Assembly: GCA_964482235.1 (NCBI GenBank)
Contig: CAYZWU010000028.1
Coordinates: forward strand, 7,268-71,267
Source of the DNA: CAYZWU01 sp964482235
Lineage (GTDB): Bacteria > Planctomycetota > B15-G4 > CAYZWU01
Direction: 5' to 3'
Length of the DNA stretch: 64,000 bases
Shown here: piece after piece, positions 33,182 to 43,103 of the stretch
Layout of the letters: the number at the start of each line of letters is the position of its first letter
Position numbering within the stretch: the first letter of the stretch is position 1
Position numbers and translations under genes: made by a program
The notes under the pieces: generated by a model
What the model was told of the DNA's origin: nothing
The model's input: only the letters and a program-made list of their open reading frames with translations
The model's database searches: none

Positions 33182-33425
33182 GAGCTTCCTCGTAAGTAAC
33201 AGGCCATAGCGGCCGGGACTCTGAAGCGGGCCCGATCCTTTTCATTGCCTTCAGTTTAACGGCATCGTTCCGACCATTGGACCGGTTTTTTCCGGAAGAC
33301 TTGTCAAAAAAACCGGTCAAAAGAACGGCAAAACAGGTGGGGAACGATTATGATTCTTTTTCAGCGGCAAAAACGAACCGCCTCTGCATCAGACCCGGAT
33401 GCAGCACATCGCTGTGGAGTGGCCC
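33182..33425. other. Divergent intergenic region before the retropepsin fusion gene
   Basis: 244 bases between the leftward CPHC gene and the rightward fusion gene. The upstream ATG at 33399 lacks a ribosome site, so 33399-33425 is treated as leader. No promoter clear enough to call. Confidence 0.4.
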
Positions 33426-35378
33426 ATGGAGTCAACGCCCGGCTCGAGGATTCGCTGTGGAAGCTGTCTCAGTTTCAATGATGAAGACGCGAAGTACTGC
33501 TCCCAGTGCGGCCGCCCCCTGGATCGGCAGGCTGGAACCGCCGGATCGATCTGGAAAGTTCTCTTTCGCGGCGTGATCCTCCTCTGCATCGCCACGGCCG
33601 CCGTGGCGGGCGGAATCTTTCTTCACGAGAAGTTCACGGCTGGTCCCGACGGAAAAACGCCTCCTCGAACAAAGGAGGACCGGACCTCTGCGGCCGGTCC
33701 GCGCCATCCCACCGAGAAGGTCGAGATCGGGGTATCGCAAAACAAGCCGGCCGAAGAGGGTGCAGCGGATCAGAAAAACGCCGTCTCCCCGGAGGAAATC
33801 GTCGAGAAAACGGTTCGAGGTCTCCACATATTCACCGGGCGAAGCAGGAAGGGCGAGGTCGTCTCCCTCTGCACCGCCATGCGGCTCCCCTCGGGATTGG
33901 CCGTGCCGGCCGGGGCGATCGAGGGCTGCCACTCCGCCTGGGCCGCCGGCTGCCTCGGCAGCGGCTTCGAGGTCCGGATGCTGCTTCTTTACGACCAGTT
34001 CACCGGAGGAGCCCTGATCGAGGCGCCCGGCAAGGGCGGCTCTCTCGCCTCTGCCGATCCGGCGTCGCTCGAGATGGGCGAGCGCCTCTACCTCGTCTCG
34101 CCGGCCAAGGAAGAGGGCGATCCCCTGGTGGTGCCGGGGATCTTCTGCGGCCGCACCTACGACTCCTCCACAGGCTCGCTCCGCTACATGGCCAAGGCGC
34201 AGGGACCGGGCGAGCTCGGTGCCGTCGTCGTGGACAGCCGGGCCCGCTTTCTGGGCCTCGTCCCGCCGGAAGCCGGGAAGGGGGAGGAGATCCTCTTCAT
34301 CCCATCGGGATTGTTCGAGATCGGCAGCGGCGGTTCGATGATCTCCCTGGGCGACATCTACGTCCTCTACTATTCGGGGAGCTTCGAGGCCCTGGCCGCC
34401 GAAGCGCGCGAGCTCGTTGCGGAAGGGCGCCTCGAGGAAGCGATCGAGCGTTACGATCAGGCCCGTCTCCGCGACGCGCGGCAGGGCGCGGATCTCGATC
34501 CCGAGCTGCTCACCACGGTGCTCAAGCTGGCGGCCCGCCTGATGGAGCAAAGAAAACCGGCCGCGGCCCTCGAACACTGCTCGCTCAAGGCAAACGAATT
34601 CCCCCTTTCCACCGAGCTGGCTGTTGTGGCTTTCCGGGCTGCCGTCAGGGCACGTGATTTCGCCGCTGCCGCGGGATGGATGCAGCGGGTGGCCGGACTC
34701 GATGAAGAGCTCTACCTCGCCCTGGAGGGAGAGCACACGTCCCTCTACCTCGAGTGGGGCAAGGACCTCCTTCTCCGCGACGAGCGCCGGAGCGCCCTGA
34801 ACGTCGTCCGCGAAGGGATCTCGTTCAGACCGGGAAGCGCCTCTCTCCACGAATCCCTGGGCAATCTCCTCAAAGCGCTTCGCGATTACGCCGGAGCGGC
34901 CGCCGCCTATCTCGACGCGATCCGGCTCGATCCCTCGCGGGGCGACGGCCTGTCGCCTCTGGTGGAGCGGTGCGCCGAACTGCAGGCCACGCCCGGCTCG
35001 GTGGTCCTCGACTTCGATCCGAAGAAGCACATCGACTGCATCGGATTGCTGGCCGGACGGGTGCGGACCGACTTCATCGTGGACACCGGAGCGAGCTTCA
35101 CCTCGATCCCCACCCGCGCGGCCGAGAGCCTGGGAATCCGGGTGGCCGGCGTGAGGGACCGCTCGTACATCATCACGGCCAACGGCAGGAAAGAGGTGCC
35201 GTACGTGAGAATCGACTCCCTCGACGTCGGCGGCCTCAGGGTGAAGAACATTCTCGTCCTGATCAACGACCTTCCCGACCCCGACACGCGGTACGGTCTT
35301 CTCGGCCTGAACTTCCTCAAGCATTTCGATTACACGATCGACCACCAGTCGGGCCGCATGGTCCTCAAGCCGAAATGA
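33426..35378 (+). CDS. Zinc-ribbon, membrane, TPR and retropepsin-like aspartic protease fusion
   Basis: 650 residues. An N-terminal zinc ribbon has C11, C14, C25 and C28. One membrane helix lies at about 44-64. The central region (about 130-290) looks like a trypsin-like fold remnant with no confident catalytic triad. Helical TPR-like repeats follow (about 310-520). The C-terminal domain is a clan AA retropepsin-like aspartic protease with D553TGAS in FIVDTGASFTSIP and the closing LLGLNFLKHF. ATG at 33426 is chosen because GGAG lies six bases upstream. It precedes polA by 16 bases but is unrelated in function. Confidence 0.8.
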   Translation: MESTPGSRIRCGSCLSFNDEDAKYCSQCGRPLDRQAGTAGSIWKVLFRGVILLCIATAAVAGGIFLHEKFTAGPDGKTPPRTKEDRTSAAGPRHPTEKVEIGVSQNKPAEEGAADQKNAVSPEEIVEKTVRGLHIFTGRSRKGEVVSLCTAMRLPSGLAVPAGAIEGCHSAWAAGCLGSGFEVRMLLLYDQFTGGALIEAPGKGGSLASADPASLEMGERLYLVSPAKEEGDPLVVPGIFCGRTYDSSTGSLRYMAKAQGPGELGAVVVDSRARFLGLVPPEAGKGEEILFIPSGLFEIGSGGSMISLGDIYVLYYSGSFEALAAEARELVAEGRLEEAIERYDQARLRDARQGADLDPELLTTVLKLAARLMEQRKPAAALEHCSLKANEFPLSTELAVVAFRAAVRARDFAAAAGWMQRVAGLDEELYLALEGEHTSLYLEWGKDLLLRDERRSALNVVREGISFRPGSASLHESLGNLLKALRDYAGAAAAYLDAIRLDPSRGDGLSPLVERCAELQATPGSVVLDFDPKKHIDCIGLLAGRVRTDFIVDTGASFTSIPTRAAESLGIRVAGVRDRSYIITANGRKEVPYVRIDSLDVGGLRVKNILVLINDLPDPDTRYGLLGLNFLKHFDYTIDHQSGRMVLKPK

Positions 35379-35394
35379 AAGACCGGACAATCCC

Positions 35395-38130
35395 ATGGAA
35401 AAAAAACAGAACAAGAGGCTCTTCCTCGTCGACGGTACGGCGCTGGCCTATCGCTCCCACTTCGCCTTTGTCAGAAGGCCGCTGACCAACTCGAAGGGAC
35501 GCGACGTGGGCGCCCTGTACGGCTACACGGGAACCCTGTTCCGGATTCTCAGGGAGGAGAAACCCGACTTCATCGCCGTGGCTTTCGACACGCCCCAGCC
35601 CACCTTCCGCCACGAGAAGTACGAGCTGTACAAGGCGACGCGGGAGAAGACGCCCGATGAGCTGATCGAGCAGCTTCCCGACATCAAGACGATCACCGAG
35701 GCGATGGGGATCCGGCAGATCGAGAAGCCGGGCTTCGAGGCGGACGACGTGATCGGGACGCTGGCGCGCCAGGGTGAAGAGGAGGGACTCGACGTCTTCA
35801 TCGTCACGGGCGACAAGGATTTCATGCAGATCGTCTCCGACAGGGTGCAGATCTACAACATCATGCGCCCCGACAGCGACGTGACGATCCAGGGCATCGA
35901 GGCGGTCAGGGAGAAGTTCGGCGTGTTGCCAGACAGGCTGGTCGACGTGTTCGGCCTGATGGGCGATTCGTCGGACAACGTACCGGGCGTGCCGGGAGTC
36001 GGTCTCAAGACAGCGATGAAGCTGATCCAGCAGTTCGGCAACCTCGAATCGGTCTACTCCAACCTCGACGAGGTGCCGGGCAACGCTCTGAGGAAGAAGA
36101 TCGCCGACAACCGCGACCTGGCCTTCCTGTCGCGTGAGCTCGTGGTCATCCGCCTCGACACGCCGATCGACCTGACGGTCGACGAGCTCGAGCCTCAAGA
36201 CGCGGACGGCGAGATCCTTCGCAACAAGATCATGGAGTGCGACTTCTCCAGCTATCTCCAGTATCTCGAAAGAGGCGTGGAGGAGAAAAGCGATGCCGGC
36301 GACCGCTGCTACATCCTGGTGAAGGACGAGAAAGCCTGCCGCGAGCTCCTGGACCGGATGAAGCGGTCGGGCTCCTTCGTCTTCGACCTGGAGACCACGT
36401 CGCTCGACACGCAGGAAGCCGACATCGTGGGAGCGTCCGTCGCGATCGAGGCGAAGGAGGCGTTCTACATTCCGGCCGATCGGAAGGGAGGCCTCTTCCC
36501 GGACGGGGAGAGCTACCCGATCGACATCTTTCTCGGCGGCCTGGCCGGGCTTCTCGCCGATCCCGCCGTCCAGGTGACGGGCCAGAACATCAAGTACGAC
36601 CTCGCCGTGCTGCGCCGCGCCGGCATCACGGAGATCCGGGCAGGCATCTTCGACACCATGGTGGCCCACTACCTCTGCCACCCCGGCGCGATGCAGCACG
36701 GGCTCGATTACCTGAGTCTCAAGTACCTCGGCCTGAAAAAAATTCCCACCTCGGACCTGATCGGCAAGGGCAAGAAGCAGATCAGCATGGCCGATGTCCC
36801 CGTCGAGAAGGTCTGCGAGTACGCCTGCGAGGATGCCGACGTCACTCTCCGGCTCCGGTCGATCATGGAGGAGGAGCTTAAGGAGCGCGACCTCGTCCCG
36901 CTCTTCCGCGATCTCGAGATGCCGCTCCTGCTCGTCCTGGAGGAGATGGAGCACGAGGGAGTCCGGCTCGACGAGAAGAAGCTCGAGAAGCTGGCCGCCG
37001 AGTACGGTAAGCGGATCGACAGCCTGACAGGAGAGATCTTCGATCTGGCGGGAGAGGAGTTCAACATCAACTCCACCAAGCAGCTCGGCCTGATCCTCTT
37101 CGAGAAGTTGAATGTGCACGAGGAGGTGGGCCTCAAGCGCGTGCCGCGAACCAAGACCGGCTACTCGACCAACGCCGCGGTCCTCGAGTCGATCTCCGGG
37201 CACCCGCTCGGGAAGCTCCTTCTCGAGTACCGCCGTCTCCAGAAGCTCAACTCCACCTACATCACCGCACTGCCCCGGCTGGTCAACGAGCGTTCGGGCT
37301 GCATCCATACCTCGTTCAACCAGGCCGTTGCGGCCACGGGCCGACTCTCCTCGTCCGATCCGAACCTGCAGAACATCCCCGTCCGGACGGATGAAGGACG
37401 CCGCATCCGCGAGGCCTTCATCCCGCGCCGCAGGGGCTGGCGCCTCCTCTCGGCCGACTATTCCCAGGTGGAGTTGCGGATCCTGGCCCACATCTCAAAG
37501 GACAAGAGCCTCAGGGAGGCGTTCAGGCGGGGCGAGGACATCCACAGGGGAACGGCGGCCCTGATCTTCGGCCTCGAGCCCGACGCCGTCACCCCGGAGA
37601 AGCGATCCCAGGCCAAGACGATCAACTTCGGGATCATCTACGGCATGGGGCCGCACCGCCTCTCGCGGGAGACGGGCATCTCCTTCGGCGAGGCGAGGGA
37701 GTTCATCGAGGCCTACTTCCAGGCCTTCCCCGGTGTGAAGGAGTACATCGACTCCACGCTGGTCCTGGCACGGGAGACGGGATACGTGGCCACGCTTCTC
37801 GGAAGAAAGCGGATCGTCGACGACATCCTCGCCGTGAACCAGCAGGTCCGGTCCAACGCCGAGAACATCGCGGTGAACACGCCGATCCAGGGGACGGCGG
37901 CGGACCTGATCAAGAAGGCGATGATCGAGATCCAGGCCGCGCTGAAGGAAAACGAGCTCGAGGCGAAGATGATCCTCCAGGTCCACGACGAGCTGGTCTT
38001 CGACCTACCGATCGAGGAGGTCGACCGCGTCACCAGGCTCGTCAAGGAGAAGATGGAAGGCGCCCTCGACCTGGCCGTCCCCCTGGTTGTCGACGTGGGA
38101 CTGGGGAAGGACTGGCTCGAGGCCCATTGA
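35395..38130 (+). CDS. polA: DNA polymerase I
   Basis: 911 residues with the full three-part plan. The 5'-3' nuclease domain (about 1-290) has DGTALAYRSHFAF and VTGDKDFMQI. The 3'-5' proofreading domain (about 300-490) keeps DLETTS, NIKYDLAVL and EYACEDADVTLRL, so the metal-binding acids are present and it is probably proofreading-competent, unlike Taq-type enzymes. The polymerase domain has LLSADYSQVELRILAHIS, RSQAKTINFGIIYGMG and QVHDELVFD. It fills gaps in repair and removes RNA primers. Weak ribosome site; the ATG gives the standard N-terminus. Confidence 0.97.
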   Translation: MEKKQNKRLFLVDGTALAYRSHFAFVRRPLTNSKGRDVGALYGYTGTLFRILREEKPDFIAVAFDTPQPTFRHEKYELYKATREKTPDELIEQLPDIKTITEAMGIRQIEKPGFEADDVIGTLARQGEEEGLDVFIVTGDKDFMQIVSDRVQIYNIMRPDSDVTIQGIEAVREKFGVLPDRLVDVFGLMGDSSDNVPGVPGVGLKTAMKLIQQFGNLESVYSNLDEVPGNALRKKIADNRDLAFLSRELVVIRLDTPIDLTVDELEPQDADGEILRNKIMECDFSSYLQYLERGVEEKSDAGDRCYILVKDEKACRELLDRMKRSGSFVFDLETTSLDTQEADIVGASVAIEAKEAFYIPADRKGGLFPDGESYPIDIFLGGLAGLLADPAVQVTGQNIKYDLAVLRRAGITEIRAGIFDTMVAHYLCHPGAMQHGLDYLSLKYLGLKKIPTSDLIGKGKKQISMADVPVEKVCEYACEDADVTLRLRSIMEEELKERDLVPLFRDLEMPLLLVLEEMEHEGVRLDEKKLEKLAAEYGKRIDSLTGEIFDLAGEEFNINSTKQLGLILFEKLNVHEEVGLKRVPRTKTGYSTNAAVLESISGHPLGKLLLEYRRLQKLNSTYITALPRLVNERSGCIHTSFNQAVAATGRLSSSDPNLQNIPVRTDEGRRIREAFIPRRRGWRLLSADYSQVELRILAHISKDKSLREAFRRGEDIHRGTAALIFGLEPDAVTPEKRSQAKTINFGIIYGMGPHRLSRETGISFGEAREFIEAYFQAFPGVKEYIDSTLVLARETGYVATLLGRKRIVDDILAVNQQVRSNAENIAVNTPIQGTAADLIKKAMIEIQAALKENELEAKMILQVHDELVFDLPIEEVDRVTRLVKEKMEGALDLAVPLVVDVGLGKDWLEAH

Positions 38131-38142
38131 TCCCTGCTTCTC

Positions 38143-39438
38143 TCAGAGACCGCGAACAGGCCCCTGACCGTCCAGGTAGGCCGGCTGCCCCCCCACAAGC
38201 GTGGCGGCCACTCGGCCGGTGAGCTCCATGCCGATGTAAGGCGAAAGCGAGGCCCGGGAGAGAAAATCCTCCTGGCTCACCATCCACCTGGCCTCGAGAT
38301 CGACGAGCACGATGTTGGCCGCCCACCCCTCCTCGATCCTCCCCGCGTCCATCAGTCCATGAATCCTGGCCGGATTGGCGGAGGAGAGCTTCACGATCTC
38401 GTCGAGGGTGAAATGCCCCCGGTCGACCAGGGTGGTCAGAAGGGGCAGCAGAAGATCGGAGGAGGAGATGCCGGCCGGCACCTTGGCGAAGGGGCGCTCC
38501 TTCTCCTCGGGCCTGTGGGGGGCGTGGTCCGTGGAGATGATCTCGATCACGCCGGTCTTGAGTCCCTCGAGGATCCGACGCCTGTCCGCCTCGCCCCGGA
38601 TCGGAGGAAACACCTTGAACAGGGCTCCGCGCTCCGCCACGTCGCTGTCGGTGAAGTAGAGATAGTGCGGGCAGGTGCTGGCCGTCACATCGGCGCCCTC
38701 GGCGCGGGCGTCGGAGATCAGGTCGACGGCGCCGGCCGTGCTCACGTGAAAGACATGGAGCCGGGTTCCGTACTCGTGGGCCAGCCTGAGAGCCCGCCGC
38801 ACGGCGTGGATCTCGGCCGTCGGAGGACGGGACCGCGAGAAGAGAGCCGGTTTCCCGCCGTCGTAACGCCCGGCAGCCTCGCGGATCAGGCGGCCGTCCT
38901 CGGCGTGGACGATGAGGAGAAAGCCGAGTCGGGTGCAGGCCTGGAAATAGGGCCGCATGCTCTCCTCCCCCATCACGCCGTCGTCGGCATGGGACGGCGC
39001 CATGAAGAGCTTGAGCCCGGCCGTCATCTCGGAAACCTCTTCCATCGCCTCGAGCGTCTCCGGCACGGCGCTGGCATAGAGAGCCACGTTGACCTTCGAT
39101 TTCCTGGCTATGAGCTCCTTCTTCTCTCGGATCAGTTCGGGCGTTGTGAGAAGGGGAAGGCTGTTCTGCACCTCGAGAACCGTGGCGGCCCCGCCGTGGG
39201 CGGCCGCCGACGAGCCGGACCGGAAATCCTCCTTCTCCTCCGCGCCGGGCTCGCGAAAATGGACATGATTGTCCACCAGCGCCGGCAGGGCCACGAGCCC
39301 GTGACAGTCAACCTCCCGGCCGAGAAGGCCGTCAAAGGAGCCGATCCGCTCCACGGCATTGCCGGCTACGGAGATCTTTCCGTCCTCGAGCCGGCCATCC
39401 ACGGAAAGCCTGAGGTTCGTCAAAGTGAATTCGTTCAT
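38143..39438 (-). CDS. pyrC: Dihydroorotase, class I
   Basis: Cyclic amidohydrolase that closes carbamoyl-aspartate to dihydroorotate in pyrimidine synthesis. The 431-residue protein has the metal motif HVHFREPG, a putative carbamylated Lys in KLFMAPSHADDG, zinc His residues in HAEDG and HVSTAG, and the catalytic TDHAPH. The usual substrate-binding PNT segment reads EVQNSLPL, a small deviation that leaves activity on a related cyclic amide possible. It follows the SpoIIE-like phosphatase gene by nine bases. Confidence 0.87.
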   Translation of the reverse strand: MNEFTLTNLRLSVDGRLEDGKISVAGNAVERIGSFDGLLGREVDCHGLVALPALVDNHVHFREPGAEEKEDFRSGSSAAAHGGAATVLEVQNSLPLLTTPELIREKKELIARKSKVNVALYASAVPETLEAMEEVSEMTAGLKLFMAPSHADDGVMGEESMRPYFQACTRLGFLLIVHAEDGRLIREAAGRYDGGKPALFSRSRPPTAEIHAVRRALRLAHEYGTRLHVFHVSTAGAVDLISDARAEGADVTASTCPHYLYFTDSDVAERGALFKVFPPIRGEADRRRILEGLKTGVIEIISTDHAPHRPEEKERPFAKVPAGISSSDLLLPLLTTLVDRGHFTLDEIVKLSSANPARIHGLMDAGRIEEGWAANIVLVDLEARWMVSQEDFLSRASLSPYIGMELTGRVAATLVGGQPAYLDGQGPVRGL

Positions 39439-39447
39439 GGGAAACCT

Positions 39448-40791
39448 TTACCGGGTGACCTTCACGATTGAGAGGGTGAGGTCGTCGCCCTCATCGTCCT
39501 CGCTGACAAACTCGCTTACCGCCTCGAAGACCGTGTCGATCAGGCGGGCGGCGGAAAGGTCGTAGTCCCTTTTCAGGATCTCCTGCAGCCTCTCGATGCC
39601 GAACATTTCCCCGTTCTTCTGAGCCTCGAGAATGCCGTCGGTGTAGAGGGCGAGGAGATCGCCCGGATTGACGGAAACGCTCCGCGCCGGGGCGAAAGGG
39701 ATATCCGGGTCGATGCCGAGGGCCATCCCCGTTCTCTTGAGCTCCTCGAACCGCCCCGTGTCGCCGCGGAGCAGAAGCGGAGGGCAGTGCCCCGCATTGC
39801 CGTACACGAAACGCTTCTCATTCAGGTCGAGAACGCCGAGGAAGAGGGAGACGAACATCCCCTCGTCCATGTCCTCCGAGAGGCGCTGGTTGAGGAATTC
39901 GAGGGCGGCGTCGATGCTGAAATCCTTCAGGAGCATGGCTCGGATCAGCGAGCGGACGCTCGACATCAGGATCGAGGGACCCACGCCATGCCCCGTCACG
40001 TCGCCGACGACGATGCCGAGCCGGTTGCTGTCGATGGCGATGTAGTCGTAATAGTCGCCTGCCGTCACCTCGACCGCCTTGAGGCGTCCGGCGATGTCGA
40101 ATCCGTCGAGCCCCGTTGGATTGTCGGGGAGCAGGCCTTTCTGGATCGACCGGGCGATCTCGAGGGATTGCTGCATTCGCTCGGACTTGACGTACTCCGC
40201 CACGAGGCGCGAGTTCTCGATCGTGATGGCCATGGCATTGGCCAGGGCGTCGAAGAACTTCAGATCCGAACGCCGGAACTCCCGTTCCGAGGCGCGGGAA
40301 TCGACGTAGATCACACCCAGGATCTCGTCCCGGACGGAGAGGGTCACGCACATCACGGCCCGAAGCTTGAGATCCACGATCGACTGGGAGAGGTCCGCCG
40401 TTTCCGTGGTGCTCACCTTGAGGAGGACCGGCTTGCCCTTGGAGTAGACCTCGTTGACCACCTTGGTCGAGTACTGGATATCGCCTTTCAGATCGCATCC
40501 CGCCGCGTTCCTGGCCACCCGGATCGAGAGTTTCCCGCCCTTCTCCTTCAGGAAAAGGAGGCCTCTCTCCGCGTCGGCCAGCCGGATGCAGCGATCCACG
40601 ATCGAGACGAGCAGGCGTTGCGGATCCATGGACGAGATCAGCTCGGCCATGGTATCCATCAGCAGCTTGATCTTGGCGGAATCGACCGCGCCGTCTCCGG
40701 TCAGGAAAACGGCGGATTCGGAGGAAGGGGGACTAGGGCTGTCCCGATCTTCATCGTCTTCCTTACGCCCTCCAAAAAAGAATTTCTTCAT
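39448..40791 (-). CDS. GAF-domain PP2C/SpoIIE-type Ser/Thr phosphatase
   Basis: 447 residues. A GAF domain lies at about 40-205 (DPQRLLVSIVDRCIRLADAER, then VMCVTLSVRDEILGVIYVD). The C-terminal SpoIIE/RsbU-type PP2C domain carries AGDYYDYIAID, VGDVTGHGVGPS, GNAGHCPPLL, LYTDGILEA and DDLTLSIV, with metal-binding Asp residues present. Such phosphatases act on anti-anti-sigma proteins in partner switching; no such partner is nearby, so the target is unknown. Start ATG follows GGAG. Confidence 0.9.
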   Translation of the reverse strand: MKKFFFGGRKEDDEDRDSPSPPSSESAVFLTGDGAVDSAKIKLLMDTMAELISSMDPQRLLVSIVDRCIRLADAERGLLFLKEKGGKLSIRVARNAAGCDLKGDIQYSTKVVNEVYSKGKPVLLKVSTTETADLSQSIVDLKLRAVMCVTLSVRDEILGVIYVDSRASEREFRRSDLKFFDALANAMAITIENSRLVAEYVKSERMQQSLEIARSIQKGLLPDNPTGLDGFDIAGRLKAVEVTAGDYYDYIAIDSNRLGIVVGDVTGHGVGPSILMSSVRSLIRAMLLKDFSIDAALEFLNQRLSEDMDEGMFVSLFLGVLDLNEKRFVYGNAGHCPPLLLRGDTGRFEELKRTGMALGIDPDIPFAPARSVSVNPGDLLALYTDGILEAQKNGEMFGIERLQEILKRDYDLSAARLIDTVFEAVSEFVSEDDEGDDLTLSIVKVTR

Positions 40792-40940
40792 CCTGCACTC
40801 CTGAAAGAACCGCTGGCAATCCCCGCCGATCGGTCGGGGATCGGGCTGCCGGCAGCCCGGGTGGCGATTTCAAGACCTTTGCGTCAGCCGCTCATCATAG
40901 CGAGAAAAGGAGATGAAGGCAACGAATCCAGCACCTCGCA

Positions 40941-41753
40941 TCATGTGGCAGCCGCCGCCGCAAAAACGGAAGCGATTCCGGCCGAGTGAAGGGCCGCGGC
41001 ACAGAGGTCGATGGTGGATGCCGTCGACACCACGTCGTCGACGAGCAGCAGCCGGCGATGGGAGAAAAGGCAGGCCTTCCTCGTGTGCCTGAAGGCTCCC
41101 AGGAGGTTGGCGCGCCTTTCCTCTCCGCCCCTCTTTCCCTGGGGCGGCGTGAAACGGACACGCCGGACCAGCCCGTCCTGAAAGGGCAGCCCAAGCTCCC
41201 GGGCTACCACGCGGGCGATCAACCCTGCCTGGTTGTACCCCCTCCGGAGCCTCTTGAGCGGATGAAGCGGAACCGGGGTGACGCAGTGGGCACTCCCATC
41301 GCCGAGGACGCGGCCGGCAGCCAGCGCGGCAAGCCGACCCAGCGGAATCGACGCCCGCCGCTCCCGGGAAAACTTGAGACGGTGCACCAGGTCCTTCACG
41401 GGCCCGGAGTAGGCCGCTCCGGCGGCGCACCGGAAGAAAAAAAAGCCGGAGCCTTCCCGAATAAGTCCGGGATCACACCGGTCGCTGCGATGATGTCTAA
41501 GCAGCTCGCTGCATCGGCGGCAGGAGAGAGAATCTCCTCTCTGTTCCTTTTCGCCGCACTGCGGGCAGGCTTCGGACCCGATGATCCGGATCGCGGCCAG
41601 GCACCTCGCGCAGAACAGCCCGGCCAGCGGTGGCTCATGCTCGACGGGCGCCCCCCCGCATGAGAAGCAGACCGGTGGAAAGAGGATGTCGCGCAGCCCT
41701 GCCAGGATCGTCGAGCCTGATATCAGCCGTGAAAGAAAACGATGAGCCTGCAT
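40941..41753 (-). CDS. ComF-family phosphoribosyltransferase-like protein
   Basis: 270 residues. The N-terminus carries paired CxxC zinc-ribbon motifs (CFSCG, CARC, CPQCG, CRRC). The C-terminal PRTase fold has the PRPP loop LLLVDDVVSTAST and the family segment VPLHPLKRLRRGYNQA. ComF is linked to DNA uptake in some bacteria, but its enzymatic role is unclear and many non-competent bacteria have it. ATG at 41753 is chosen over TTG at 41762; no strong ribosome site is visible. No competence genes nearby. Confidence 0.85.
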   Translation of the reverse strand: MQAHRFLSRLISGSTILAGLRDILFPPVCFSCGGAPVEHEPPLAGLFCARCLAAIRIIGSEACPQCGEKEQRGDSLSCRRCSELLRHHRSDRCDPGLIREGSGFFFFRCAAGAAYSGPVKDLVHRLKFSRERRASIPLGRLAALAAGRVLGDGSAHCVTPVPLHPLKRLRRGYNQAGLIARVVARELGLPFQDGLVRRVRFTPPQGKRGGEERRANLLGAFRHTRKACLFSHRRLLLVDDVVSTASTIDLCAAALHSAGIASVFAAAAAT

Positions 41754-41923
41754 GCCGTGCAAGACGGAGAAGGGTTTTCCTGGTTACAGAATGGGATTCT
41801 TCAGGATCTGTGGTGTTCGTCGTCACCGGCTGTGTGGATTGTGGGCATGCCTACCGTTATTCCGGATCGGAAACGGGAGCGGGAACGGGAAAAGAAACCA
41901 GAAAACAAGGACAGCTGAGCGTA

Positions 41924-42571
41924 TCAGCCGATCCGCGGAGGTGTGGCGGGATGCACCTGCTCCTGCTTCGACGGCGTCTTGATCCGCCCGGCCTTGAGGC
42001 GATCCTGGGACGATCCTGCCGCCTTGCTGTCGCTCTCCATGGGGATATGGAGAGTCTCCATGATCTTGACCACGTAGTCCTCGATCGAATCATCCCTGTT
42101 GCGGGGGATCTTCAGGAGTTCCCCCACTTCCCTGGCCACCTGGACGTTCTTCATGAGATCGATCTGATGCTCCCGGAAGAACTCGATGAGAAGGTGCTTG
42201 AATGTCACACGGGTCCAGGCGAACTGGACGATCTTCAGGACCAGTGTCAGCAGCACGGTGGAGACGACAAGGATCAGGGCGATGGTAAGCAGGTTGGGCT
42301 GGATTGCGGTGCTGGTGGACTTCGTTTTCTCGGCCAGGTATATCCAGATCAGCGTCCCGTACCCTGCGATGAGAAATGTGAAACCGATGTAGACCTGGAT
42401 CTTGTTGAGCACATGCTCGCGGATCTTGCGCAGCGGCAGCGCCTTCTCCACGCCGAAATACTCGTGCAGCGATCGCTTGGGACGCTTGAAGGTGATGCTG
42501 TTCGCAAGGAAGAAAATCCCCACGATGTTGAGGGTCAGGCCGATGACATGCCAGTCGAGGGTTTCCAACAT
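41924..42571 (-). CDS. Hypothetical membrane protein
   Basis: 215 residues with three predicted membrane helices (IGLTLNIVGIFFLANS, VYIGFTFLIAGYGTLIWIYL, LLTIALILVVSTVLLTLVL) and a charged C-terminal cytoplasmic region (FKHLLIEFFREHQIDLMKNVQVAREVGEL). No family is recognised. GAGGT lies upstream of the ATG. It lies 170 bases from the ComF gene on the same strand, with nothing recognised in that gap. Confidence 0.65.
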   Translation of the reverse strand: MLETLDWHVIGLTLNIVGIFFLANSITFKRPKRSLHEYFGVEKALPLRKIREHVLNKIQVYIGFTFLIAGYGTLIWIYLAEKTKSTSTAIQPNLLTIALILVVSTVLLTLVLKIVQFAWTRVTFKHLLIEFFREHQIDLMKNVQVAREVGELLKIPRNRDDSIEDYVVKIMETLHIPMESDSKAAGSSQDRLKAGRIKTPSKQEQVHPATPPRIG

Positions 42572-42818
42572 GAATCAATAAACCTCATACGTATCGATCC
42601 CAGCTCTGATCATCCCAAAGATCCCCAAGGGCGGCGATTCAGGCTGGCGTTCTTCACTCGATTCTAGGTCGCTATCATCAGGCATGCCCTGTCCTGACGT
42701 CAACCCGATTTCACTCGAATCACACTCATCTCCTCGGTATTGACAACGCCCCCCCGCCTTTGATATTCCATTATTACCTTGAAAGAAAAGGGGTTAGAGT
42801 CTCAGCAGGAGCCCCGTC

Positions 42819-43103
42819 TTGATCGAAAAGAAAACAGTCCGCCACGTGGCCAAACTGGCGAGGTTGGGGATCGGCGAGAAAGAGCTCGAAGAGTACGCTG
42901 CTCAGCTGGAACGAATCCTCGCCCACCTCTCCTCCATCAGCGAGATCGATACCGAGTCCGTCGCTCCGCTGAGCCATCCTCTCGAAACGGAAGGCTCTCT
43001 CCGCGAAGACCGCGCTGAACCGTCGCTTCCCCGCTCCGCCCTCACGGCCAACACGAGGCATGCCCATGAAGGCTTCTACAGGGTGAAGAAGGTGCTCGAA
43101 TGA
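42819..43103 (+). CDS. gatC: Asp-tRNA(Asn)/Glu-tRNA(Gln) amidotransferase subunit C
   Basis: 94-residue GatC, the small linker subunit that belts the GatA-GatB complex. The family pattern VRHVAKLARLGIGEKELEEYAAQLERIL near the N-terminus and the C-terminal HAHEGFYRVKKVLE are clear. A TTG start at 42819 has AGGAG seven bases upstream. The gene overlaps gatA as ATGA, and gatB follows, so this is the usual gatCAB unit. Confidence 0.94.
   Translation: MIEKKTVRHVAKLARLGIGEKELEEYAAQLERILAHLSSISEIDTESVAPLSHPLETEGSLREDRAEPSLPRSALTANTRHAHEGFYRVKKVLE

Noticed and set aside
33432..37491. Long minus-strand frames opposite the retropepsin fusion and polA
   Set aside because: Shadows of genes with clear domain content on the plus strand.
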